Origin: Muribaculaceae bacterium
Lineage (GTDB): Bacteria; Bacteroidota; Bacteroidia; Bacteroidales; Muribaculaceae
Direction: 5' to 3'
Length of the DNA: 5,600 nucleotides
NCBI GenBank assembly: GCA_029060585.1
Contig: JAIDTS010000467.1
Span: 1 to 5,600, forward strand
The notes under the pieces were generated by a model, which did no database searches, was not told the origin of the DNA, and saw only the letters and a program-made list of their open reading frames with translations. Made by a program: the position numbers and the translations under genes. This document shows, one piece after another, positions 1 to 5,600 of the stretch (positions are counted from its first letter, which is position 1; each line of letters begins with the position of its first letter).

Positions 1-17
1 AAAGGAGGGGCCGCAAC

Positions 18-181
18 GCGGATCGGCTGCGGGCTTTGCCCTGCCGGGGTCGCGGATAGGGCGGATGGGGCGCGGATCTTTTTAAGTCTTCAGTCTTCAG
101 TCTTTAGTCTTAAGAAGCATGTCGGCGACCTTGGCCTACGCGGATTCGTCATTGAGCCGGGCTACGCCGGCTTTCGCGGAT
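18..181. repeat. Dispersed GCGGAT hexamers
   Basis: The hexamer GCGGAT occurs six times, at 18-23, 52-57, 61-66, 72-77, 140-145 and 176-181, always on the plus strand. Three copies lie within 26 bases (52-77), separated by short G-rich spacers. Another copy lies at 5475-5480, next to the promoter of the downstream gene. The density exceeds what I would expect by chance, but the role is unknown. It may simply be low-complexity intergenic repeat sequence. Confidence 0.5.
83..117 (+). repeat. Short heptamer tandem array, TCAGTCT type
   Basis: Five consecutive 7-bp units can be read: TAAGTCT, TCAGTCT, TCAGTCT, TTAGTCT and TAAGAAG. The two central copies are perfect and the outer ones have drifted. 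The period and the TCAG core match the much longer array at 5251-5404 on the other side of the large gene. Because seven is not a multiple of three, translation across it changes frame at every unit, which argues against a coding role. Confidence 0.75.
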
Positions 182-465
182 AATATATACCAGCGAGTTA
201 GTAGGAGTTCAATGATACCATCAGATGCCCCATTCCTGCAATGCGAAGCGAAGCGAGCGAGCCTCGGCGTACTCTGCTGCCGAGTGCCGAATCGAAAAAT
301 AGGCAAGAATCCTCAGCGAGCCCTTTGCCCCTTTGCGAGATTTATAATTCGAGCCTGGCCTCTGGGTGAGATTTCGGTGCCGACAGATAGATGGGGAGCG
401 ATCTCTGAGCGCGACCTAAACATAGGTAGAAGAAGAGAACAATTGCTTTCCATTATTTTAGAAAT

Positions 466-485
466 ATTTAACATAATTTAACATT
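466..485 (+). repeat. Tandem 10-bp direct repeat upstream of promoter
   Basis: ATTTAACATA (466-475) is followed directly by ATTTAACATT (476-485), nine of ten positions identical. The 10-bp phase is close to one helical turn, so both copies would face the same side of the DNA. The repeat lies just upstream of the G-run and about 30 bases before the -7 box at 514-521. An activator-binding site or an AT-rich upstream promoter element is possible. This is inference from position and sequence only. Confidence 0.45.
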
Positions 486-486
486 C

Positions 487-494
487 GGGGGGGG
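487..494 (+). repeat. Eight-G homopolymer at the -33 position
   Basis: An uninterrupted run of eight G ends 19 bases before the TAATTTTG box at 514-521, which is exactly where the Bacteroidetes -33 TTTG element normally lies. Poly-G runs of this length are prone to slipped-strand mispairing and control phase variation of surface proteins in several bacteria. A change in length here would alter the spacing between the upstream repeat at 466-485 and the -7 box. Sequencing error in the run length cannot be excluded. Confidence 0.5.
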
Positions 495-513
495 TAATTT
501 AAAATCTATTTAT

Positions 514-521
514 TAATTTTG
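514..521 (+). promoter_or_regulatory. Candidate -7 box of the large surface-protein gene
   Basis: TAATTTTG fits the Bacteroidetes -7 consensus TAnnTTTG perfectly, and the same octamer occurs before the downstream gene at 5495-5502. No TTTG -33 element is present; a run of G occupies that place. Transcription would start near 528 and give a leader of roughly 155 nt. The box is the best promoter candidate in the 480-681 interval, but the missing -33 suggests a weak or activator-dependent promoter. Confidence 0.55.
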
Positions 522-681
522 CAGGGGAATTTGTTTAAACTTAACTCTTTAAAGTTGTTTCGACTTACTTTTTATTAAGATTTCGTCAGCTTTTCGAGCG
601 GACTTGCTTTTAAACAATTTCAGCCAAAAATAAGTAAATGACAGACAATCAAATTATTCATTTATACTTAAACCAACCTTT
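522..681 (+). promoter_or_regulatory. Long AT-rich 5' leader of the surface-protein gene
   Basis: About 155-160 nt separate the candidate -7 box from the start codon. The stretch is AT-rich with T-runs and no Shine-Dalgarno sequence, as is normal for Bacteroidetes mRNAs. A short inverted repeat, AACTT (538-542) with AAGTT (552-556), could form a small hairpin. I recognise no known riboswitch. A 15-codon open frame at its 3' end is listed separately. Confidence 0.4.
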
Positions 682-685
682 ATGA
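638..685 (+). other. Candidate 15-residue leader peptide overlapping the main start
   Basis: ATG at 638 opens a short frame coding MTDNQIIHLYLNQPL and stopping with TGA at 683-685. That stop overlaps the ATG of the large gene at 682-684 as ATGA, the classic arrangement for translational coupling. The start is preceded by an A-rich stretch (AAAAATAAGTAA), the context Bacteroidetes ribosomes favour, whereas the main ATG is preceded by CCTTT. The peptide has no recognisable motif. Frames this short arise easily by chance in AT-rich DNA, so the call is tentative. Confidence 0.2.
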
Positions 686-3600
686 AAAAATTATTTACTT
701 TCATCGTTGGCGCAGTCGTAGGTTTGGGAGCGTATGCCCAGGACTTCGACAGCGGCGGCCTGAATTATTCAGTGTTGTCGGCCGACGACAAGACCTGTGC
801 CGTCACAGGTTACAATGACTTAGGGTCGGTGCTCGAGATTCCGGAAAGCGTAAGCTATGACGGAGAGGAGTATACCGTCACGGAAGTCGGGGAGAGTGTT
901 TTCTTCAACCGTAATGTGCTAAACGAAGTTGTCATCCCTAATTCTGTCAAAGTGATTGGAAGAGAGAGCTTCGCACATTGCTACCAATTACACAGGCTTG
1001 TGCTTGGTTCCTCTCTTGAACTCATTAAGTATGACGCATTTTTTGCTTGTCCGCTGAAAGTCGTAGTGGCTTTAGGAGATACGCCGGCAGAAATTGAGAA
1101 TGGTTACCTTAGCTGCTTTAACTCAAATCCTCTTGTGGGTGTCGGTGAAGAATTTGTTGCCGACTATAAGGCCGCATGGGAAGGATCTGACATCGTGACG
1201 TACGTTCCGGCTGAATCATTGTCGTTCGACCCTGACATCTATACCGTGAAGCCCGGCGGCACTGTTCAGCTCAACTGTGTCGTTTATCCGGAAAATGCAC
1301 CGTTCAAGTTCTCTAACGATAATACTGATATCATCACCGTAGATGATAACGGTCTGGTCACTGCGGATAACCTTAAGGGTGGTAGGCGTGTCAGTGTGAC
1401 GGCAATCTCCTTGAACGGATTGGAAGCAACCTGCTATATCGATATAGACGAAGTGGAAGTAATCGAGTCTGATGGATTGGTATTCGTAGTATTGCCTGAT
1501 GCGGAAAACGAAGTTGCTATAACCAGATATGTTTCAAGCGAATCCGTATGTATCATCCCTGAGACAGTGGAATATAACGGTAATGTATATTCCGTCACCA
1601 CCATCGGACCGGAAGCGTTCGGCTGGAATGAGACGATAGAAGAAGTCGTAATCCCGGCATCCGTCACGCTTATCCGTGAAAATAATTTCAACTATTGCAC
1701 TTCACTTAAGAAAGTGACGATCGCCGATTCCTCCTCTCCGTTGGAACTGTCTAATAATAATTTCACGGACTGCAGAAATCTTGAAGAGGTCTATGTGGGG
1801 CGTAACCTGACCTACTCGGAAGGCTCTATATGTTTCCGCTGGAATGACAGCCTTTCCCACATTGTACTCGGCACTGAAGTCACCGCATTGCCCGATTATA
1901 TTTTCAGAGAATGTTATAATCTGAACCTTGTCGAAAGCAAGAATCCGGTGCCTCCGACAATAGGAGATGACGTTTTCAGCTACAACACTCCCACTATTAT
2001 AGTTCCCGCAGGATCGGTAGAGGCATATCAGACTGCATGGGAGCAGTATGCATCATATATAACCGAACAGGTAGACGCCACATCGATTTCATTCGAGACT
2101 GACGAAATGACCATCTACAACGGTCAGAATATCCAGCTGGCTCTTACCGTAGAGCCGGAGGATGCAACTGTAGTATGGTCTTCCTCCAACCCCAATCTTG
2201 TCTCTGTTGACAAAGAGGGCAACATATCATATTATATGTGGGACAGCAACGTAGGCGAAGCTGTCATCACAGCCTCGACACTCAACGGTCTGTCGGCTGA
2301 ATGTACGGTTACCGCCAAGCATTGGCTCACATTCGCGGAAGACAATGTTTCGATGGCTAACGGAGAAACCTATCAGGTAGAAGTTGAGAAACCTGAGGTT
2401 CTGGCGGATGCCACCATCACCTGGACTTCATCCAACGAGGCGGTAGCTACGGTAGATGAAAACGGACTTATCACGGCTGTCTCATTCGGCAATGCACAAA
2501 TTTCTGCCGATGTGACGGTGCCTATGAACGAAGATTGGACTCAGTCGTTCACATATTCCATTCAGGTTGAGGTTCGTAGCGAGCCTATATCGGTAACTCC
2601 CGAGGAATCTACCATTTCAGTATGGGTAGATTATACCGAACCGATCTACCTCACCTTCGATCCGGATGACGAATATGTCAACCGTGAAATGACCTGGACC
2701 GTAGCCGATCCCGAGATCGCCGAGGTATACACCGAATACGGCGTCTACCGTGTGCGCGGCCTGAAGGGTGGCAATACAACTATCACAGGAACGACAGTCA
2801 ACGGCCTTACTGTGGAAATTGAAGTAGTGGTGAAAACTCGTGTCGATCAGGTAATATTCCCCAAAGATGCTCTGTACCTCTCACCGGATGAGTCTGCTAA
2901 ACTTGAATTCACTACCGTTCCTGAAGTGACCAACGTGACTTTCGTTTATGAAAGTAGTAACGAGGAAGTGGCAACCGTTGATGAGGAAGGTATCGTCACG
3001 GCCCATAGCCTTGGTAGCACCTGGATCAATGTCTATTCAGAAAATCCGTGGGGCTATAGTTGGAGCGGAGATATTAGGGTCGTGGTAGACAACTATCCCG
3101 AAAGCGTCACCCTGCTGGATCAGGACATCAAGGTTATAAACGGCAGCGAGGTGGCTCTGAATCTGGTATTCACTCCTGACGGAGACGATATCAACCGAGA
3201 TATGGAGTGGACATATGACAATCCTGACGTAGTGTATATTGCCCGCAGCTATTATTGGAATGAGGAGGCGAACAAGAACGACTATCGTTGGGTAGCTGTC
3301 GGCCGTAGTCTCGGTTCGACTGCCTTTACCGGCACCACCCCCAACGGTCTGACCGTTTCAGGAAATATTTCTGTCGAGGGTCTGAACATTTACTACGGTG
3401 AAAAAGATGCCACCGAGATGTCGGTCACTATCGGTGAAACGGCTCAGCTTGAGATTGAGGCAAATCCGGAAGAGATTCTGAATACCGTTACATTTGAATC
3501 TGATAATCAGAATGTCGCTACCGTGACTCCGGAAGGTCTGGTGGCAGGTGTAGCACCGGGTGAGACCTATATAAGAGCAAGGTATTCACTCAACGACAAT

Positions 3601-5109
3601 CAGTATTACGATGAGATCCACGTTATCGTATGCCCCTCGTCCGGAACCATAGCACTCAACAAGACTCAGGTAGTTATGACCCCCAGATCCTGGAATGATA
3701 TACAGGTGATATTCCCGGCCGGAGAGGAGTCTGATATAACATGGGAATCTTCTGACTACAGCGTAGTCAGCTTCTATGATAATGGCTCTTGGATCCAGCT
3801 CGTCTACCAGGGTGTAGGCACTGCAACCATCACCGCAACCGCTCCCAATGGAGCAACAGCAAAATGCGAAGTGATTTGTGCTAATCCTACGATGAACGAA
3901 CCAAACGTCGTTATGGGTATAGACCAGACCCGTCAGCTGGAAGTCCTCGAAATTCCCGAAGGTCTTGATGTTTCCATCAGTTGGTGGACCGATGATTGGT
4001 ATGAGAACGTGCTGAAAGTTTCAGACGGTCTGATTACACCAGTAAATTATGGCGATGCTGTAGTTTACGCCGATGTCCGAACTTCCGACGGTCTATGGAT
4101 AGGTCAGGCTCGTGCCGATGTCAACGTCATTGACCTTGTTCCTGTAAGCGAGATTACACTTGATCCCGATTACATCGATATCGATGAGTATCTCGGACAG
4201 ACAGTATGGGTAAGCGCAACCGTAATGCCGGAAGACGCTACATTCCAGCAGCTTGAATGGTCTTCAAGCGACGAGTCTGTTGCTATCGTTGACCAGTACG
4301 GTTACGTGACCGTTGTCGGACACGGATACGCAGTGATCACCGCTACAGCTACCGACGGATCAGGAGTCACTGGAACCTGCATCGTATCCGATCCTCCGAC
4401 ACTCGTAGAATCCATCACTCTGTCGACTACCAACTTAATAATTAAGGAGGGTGAAACCTCGCAGCTTACCGCCAGCGTATGGCCTTATGACGCTACAGAC
4501 GCAACCGTAATCTGGAGCTCAGATGACCCGAGCGTCGCTACTGTCGACGCCTACGGCAACGTGACCGCTGTAGCACAGGGTGCGGCCGTCATCACGGCTA
4601 CTGCTGCCGACGGTTCCGGAGTTTCCGCAGACTGTCAGGTCATCGTGCTGTCTCGCGGACGTCCCGACCTTCCTGTACTCGCCGAGAGCATCGAACTCTC
4701 TACCGACGACTGGGCTGCCAAGGTAGGCGAGACTCTCCAGCTCGAAGCTGAGATATCACCTGTCTACGCAACCAATCAACGCATCTACTGGTCATCGAGC
4801 GACGAATCAGTAGTCACGGTAGACTCCAAGGGCGTCATGACCGCAGTAGGAGTTGGCGAGGCTGTCGTTACGGCACAGGTATTCGACGGCTCCGGAGTAT
4901 CCGCAGAATGCCACGTGACCGTAAGCGAGGCTGATACGGACTCAGTATTCGGCATCTCTGTCGGCGACGACACTACGTTTGACGTATACACCCAGCAGGG
5001 TATCCTTCTCAAGCGCGCCTGCACCGCAGCCGAGCTGAAGGAGCTCCAGTCAGGCATCTACATCATCCGCAGCGGCGAGACCGTGAAGACAGTATATCTG
5101 CGCAATTAA
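682..5109 (+). CDS. Giant secreted/surface BspA-like LRR and multi-BIG2-domain protein
   Basis: The gene encodes a 1475-residue extracellular protein, probably an adhesin or surface structural protein; its ligand cannot be told from sequence. Residues 1-19 form a Sec signal peptide (MKKLF, hydrophobic core, AYA before QD) with no lipobox cysteine, which fixes the start. Residues ~22-177 are BspA-type LRR_5 repeats (VVIPNSVKVIGRESFAHC), followed by a BIG2 domain (~178-256). A second LRR_5 block (~257-463) ends in VPAGSVEAYQTAW. Eleven contiguous BIG2-like domains of ~80-95 residues follow (~464-1415), with hallmarks such as WSSSDESV.TVD..G.VTAV, G.AVITA and DGSGVSA.C.V. The last three are the most canonical. 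Residues ~1419-1475 (DVYTQQGILLK, then LQSGIYIIR) resemble a short type IX secretion sorting domain. No catalytic motif is visible and the product is acidic. The gene is monocistronic: it has its own promoter candidate and a strong terminator 23 bases after the stop. Confidence 0.93.
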   Translation: MKKLFTFIVGAVVGLGAYAQDFDSGGLNYSVLSADDKTCAVTGYNDLGSVLEIPESVSYDGEEYTVTEVGESVFFNRNVLNEVVIPNSVKVIGRESFAHCYQLHRLVLGSSLELIKYDAFFACPLKVVVALGDTPAEIENGYLSCFNSNPLVGVGEEFVADYKAAWEGSDIVTYVPAESLSFDPDIYTVKPGGTVQLNCVVYPENAPFKFSNDNTDIITVDDNGLVTADNLKGGRRVSVTAISLNGLEATCYIDIDEVEVIESDGLVFVVLPDAENEVAITRYVSSESVCIIPETVEYNGNVYSVTTIGPEAFGWNETIEEVVIPASVTLIRENNFNYCTSLKKVTIADSSSPLELSNNNFTDCRNLEEVYVGRNLTYSEGSICFRWNDSLSHIVLGTEVTALPDYIFRECYNLNLVESKNPVPPTIGDDVFSYNTPTIIVPAGSVEAYQTAWEQYASYITEQVDATSISFETDEMTIYNGQNIQLALTVEPEDATVVWSSSNPNLVSVDKEGNISYYMWDSNVGEAVITASTLNGLSAECTVTAKHWLTFAEDNVSMANGETYQVEVEKPEVLADATITWTSSNEAVATVDENGLITAVSFGNAQISADVTVPMNEDWTQSFTYSIQVEVRSEPISVTPEESTISVWVDYTEPIYLTFDPDDEYVNREMTWTVADPEIAEVYTEYGVYRVRGLKGGNTTITGTTVNGLTVEIEVVVKTRVDQVIFPKDALYLSPDESAKLEFTTVPEVTNVTFVYESSNEEVATVDEEGIVTAHSLGSTWINVYSENPWGYSWSGDIRVVVDNYPESVTLLDQDIKVINGSEVALNLVFTPDGDDINRDMEWTYDNPDVVYIARSYYWNEEANKNDYRWVAVGRSLGSTAFTGTTPNGLTVSGNISVEGLNIYYGEKDATEMSVTIGETAQLEIEANPEEILNTVTFESDNQNVATVTPEGLVAGVAPGETYIRARYSLNDNQYYDEIHVIVCPSSGTIALNKTQVVMTPRSWNDIQVIFPAGEESDITWESSDYSVVSFYDNGSWIQLVYQGVGTATITATAPNGATAKCEVICANPTMNEPNVVMGIDQTRQLEVLEIPEGLDVSISWWTDDWYENVLKVSDGLITPVNYGDAVVYADVRTSDGLWIGQARADVNVIDLVPVSEITLDPDYIDIDEYLGQTVWVSATVMPEDATFQQLEWSSSDESVAIVDQYGYVTVVGHGYAVITATATDGSGVTGTCIVSDPPTLVESITLSTTNLIIKEGETSQLTASVWPYDATDATVIWSSDDPSVATVDAYGNVTAVAQGAAVITATAADGSGVSADCQVIVLSRGRPDLPVLAESIELSTDDWAAKVGETLQLEAEISPVYATNQRIYWSSSDESVVTVDSKGVMTAVGVGEAVVTAQVFDGSGVSAECHVTVSEADTDSVFGISVGDDTTFDVYTQQGILLKRACTAAELKELQSGIYIIRSGETVKTVYLRN

Positions 5110-5132
5110 TACTCAACCATCATAGATTTCCT

Positions 5133-5171
5133 AAGGCGTGGGACCTGCGACGGGCCCCACGCCTTTCGTTT
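5133..5171 (+). terminator. Intrinsic terminator after the surface-protein gene
   Basis: A perfect 10-bp stem pairs AAGGCGTGGG (5133-5142) with CCCACGCCTT (5156-5165). Its loop can pair further through CCT/GGG (5144-5146 with 5152-5154). The stem is followed by a broken T-rich tail, TTTCGTTT (5164-5171). It starts 23 bases after the stop codon, the expected place for factor-independent termination. The tail is weaker than in Proteobacteria, but that is common in Bacteroidetes. Confidence 0.85.
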
Positions 5172-5230
5172 AGTCGATTTTGTGACATCTTTTTGTCGAA
5201 ATCCTGCATCCCTTTCCGCTATTTTATCCC

Positions 5231-5238
5231 TAATTTTG
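5231..5238 (+). promoter_or_regulatory. Promoter-like TAATTTTG box before the heptamer array
   Basis: This is the third exact copy of TAATTTTG in the window, and it shares the longer TAATTTTGCA with the copy at 514. It lies 12 bases before the heptamer array. A good TTTG -33 is lacking at the right distance: only CTTT occurs near 5212-5215, and the nearest TTTG (5192-5195) is about 35 bases away. If active, it would transcribe the array. It could equally be a chance match or the relic of a lost gene's promoter. Confidence 0.35.
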
Positions 5239-5250
5239 CATATTGAGTAT

Positions 5251-5404
5251 TCGGCGGTCAGCGGTCAGCTATCAGCGATCAGCGATCAGCTATCAGCTAT
5301 CAGCGATCAGCGATCAGCTATCAGCTATCAGCGATCAGCGATCAGCAATCAGCGATCAGCGATCAGCTTTCTGCAATTAGCAATCAGCTTTCAGCTTTCA
5401 GTTT
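5251..5404 (+). repeat. 22-unit heptamer tandem array, TCAGCNN
   Basis: The 154 bases divide exactly into 22 units of 7 bp with consensus TCAGC followed by two variable bases. The first unit is TCGGCGG, the second TCAGCGG, and the last TCAGTTT; only the ends and units at 5370 and 5377 break the core. In the middle, the last two bases cycle GA-GA-TA-TA, so 5272-5299 and 5300-5327 are identical 28-bp blocks followed by half a block. Eight GATC and eight AGCT tetramers result. The array recalls the heptameric short tandemly repeated repetitive sequences of cyanobacteria, but its function is unknown. There are no spacers, so it is not CRISPR. Confidence 0.95.
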
Positions 5405-5412
5405 TAGGAAGC

Positions 5413-5445
5413 GGACGCACGGGCCGTGCGTCCCTACCAATAGGG
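5413..5445. repeat. Palindromic intergenic element
   Basis: GGACGCACGG (5413-5422) and CCGTGCGTCC (5424-5433) are perfect inverted repeats around a single G, giving a very stable hairpin on either strand. Directly overlapping it, CCCTA (5432-5436) pairs with TAGGG (5441-5445) across CCAA. The T-run at 5456-5461 lies too far away for a classical terminator of the first stem. From memory, GTGCGTCCCTAC- and TAGGGGCGAAT-like strings recur in intergenic DNA of many bacteria, which suggests a degraded REP- or MITE-like repeat. That attribution needs a genome search. Confidence 0.65.
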
Positions 5446-5471
5446 GCGAATGAAATTTTTTGAGGAAAATA

Positions 5472-5502
5472 TTTGCGGATTCAAAAAAAATCTGTAATTT
5501 TG
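5472..5502 (+). promoter_or_regulatory. Bacteroidetes-type promoter of the downstream gene
   Basis: TTTG (5472-5475), a 19-bp spacer, and TAATTTTG (5495-5502) match the Bacteroidetes primary sigma factor consensus at both boxes with standard spacing. Transcription would start near 5508, leaving about 40 nt of leader before the ATG at 5550. The leader contains a small hairpin, AGCGG/CCGCT (5517-5521 and 5527-5531), whose role is unclear. This is the best-formed promoter in the window. Confidence 0.85.
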
Positions 5503-5549
5503 TGTATGTAACACCAAGCGGCCCGTCCGCTCCTCAATCCTTGACGACA

Positions 5550-5600
5550 ATGACAGACCCCGAAATCCTCAGGAAAGCCCTGAAGCTACATTTTGGATTC
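5550..5600 (+). CDS. recQ: Start of a gene, probably ATP-dependent DNA helicase RecQ (partial)
   Basis: Seventeen codons are present before the window ends: MTDPEILRKALKLHFGF. The LK.HFGF motif shortly after the start matches the N-terminus of Bacteroidetes RecQ helicases, where it precedes a FKG.QE.II segment and the Walker A motif; those parts lie outside the window. RecQ is a 3'-5' DNA helicase acting in recombinational repair and replication restart. The ATG is about 40 nt downstream of a well-formed promoter, and no Shine-Dalgarno sequence is present, as expected for the phylum. The identification rests on very few residues, so another gene is possible. The gene is an independent transcription unit from the surface protein. 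Confidence 0.5.
   Translation, partial: MTDPEILRKALKLHFGF

Larger units (their letters stand above)
1..486. other. Intergenic region with no supported gene
   Basis: No convincing coding sequence is visible on either strand. The longest open frame (119-481) has no recognisable domain, no A-rich start context, and crosses repeat and hairpin sequence, so I treat it as chance. The first ~80 bases are GC-rich, while 420-486 is strongly AT-rich. Weak inverted repeats include an imperfect one at 24-46 (CGGC outside, GGGC-TTT-GCCC inside), CTCGGC/GCCGAG at 263-268 and 279-284, and ACCTA/TAGGT at 414-418 and 423-427. None is followed by a clear T-run, so none is called as a terminator. The upstream gene that this spacer follows lies outside the window. 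Confidence 0.7.

Noticed and set aside
241..369. 42-residue frame starting MRSEASEPRR
   Set aside because: Built from GCGA-type low-complexity repeats; no homology recognised and no start signal.
119..481. 120-residue plus-strand open frame
   Set aside because: No recognisable domain, no suitable start context, runs through intergenic repeat and hairpin sequence, and its end falls in the AT-rich promoter region.
625..653. Minus-strand promoter (CAAAAATA with CAAA 17 bases further)
   Set aside because: Spacer is shorter than the usual 19-21 bases, and no gene lies to the left on the minus strand.
1434..1691. 85-residue minus-strand open frame
   Set aside because: Lies entirely inside the surface-protein gene on the opposite strand; low-complexity Ser/Thr-rich product, a shadow of the real frame.
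4444..4453. Shine-Dalgarno-like AAGGAGGGTG
   Set aside because: In-frame coding for KEGE within a BIG2 domain, and Bacteroidetes rarely rely on such sites.
4785..5057. 90-residue minus-strand open frame
   Set aside because: Antisense shadow of the C-terminal BIG2 domain and sorting region; no independent start signals.
5251..5404. CRISPR array
   Set aside because: Units are 7 bp and directly adjacent, with no unique spacers and no cas genes nearby.
5182..5463. 93-residue frame with SAISDQ(L/R) repeats
   Set aside because: Its repeats are simply the 7-bp DNA array read in threes (21-bp period gives seven residues); it also contains no conserved domain and begins just after the terminator.

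Overview
The window looks like chromosomal DNA of a gut-type Bacteroidales bacterium, most likely near Muribaculaceae or Prevotellaceae. Three things point there: Bacteroidetes-style promoters (TTTG, a 19-nt spacer, then TAnnTTTG), the absence of a Shine-Dalgarno sequence before the main start codon, and a giant secreted protein built of BspA-type leucine-rich repeats and bacterial Ig-like (BIG2) domains with a type IX-secretion-like C-terminus. The family placement is inference; no 16S or other marker is present.

Layout. Bases 1-486 hold no gene I can support. The first ~80 bases are GC-rich with repeated GCGGAT hexamers, followed by a short heptamer array (83-117), then low-information sequence with a few weak hairpins. 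Bases 466-521 look like a control region: a 10-bp direct repeat, a run of eight G exactly where a -33 element should be, and a TAATTTTG -7 box. A ~160-nt AT-rich leader follows and contains a possible 15-codon leader peptide whose stop overlaps the main start as ATGA. Bases 682-5109 encode one 1475-residue surface or secreted protein. It has a signal peptide, then LRR-BIG2, LRR-BIG2, ten more BIG2-like domains, and a short sorting-type C-terminus. A strong hairpin terminator follows at 5133-5171.

The 5172-5549 intergenic stretch carries a second TAATTTTG box, a striking 22-unit heptamer tandem array (5251-5404), a palindromic element (5413-5445), and a textbook Bacteroidetes promoter (5472-5502). 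That promoter drives the start of a second plus-strand gene at 5550, cut by the window edge after 17 codons, whose N-terminus resembles RecQ helicase.

The two genes appear to be independent transcription units and I see no functional link between them. I did not find a clearly new multi-gene system. The points most worth following are the possible phase-variable promoter of the surface protein, the internal duplication history of that protein, and the heptamer arrays that share a TCAG core on both sides of it.
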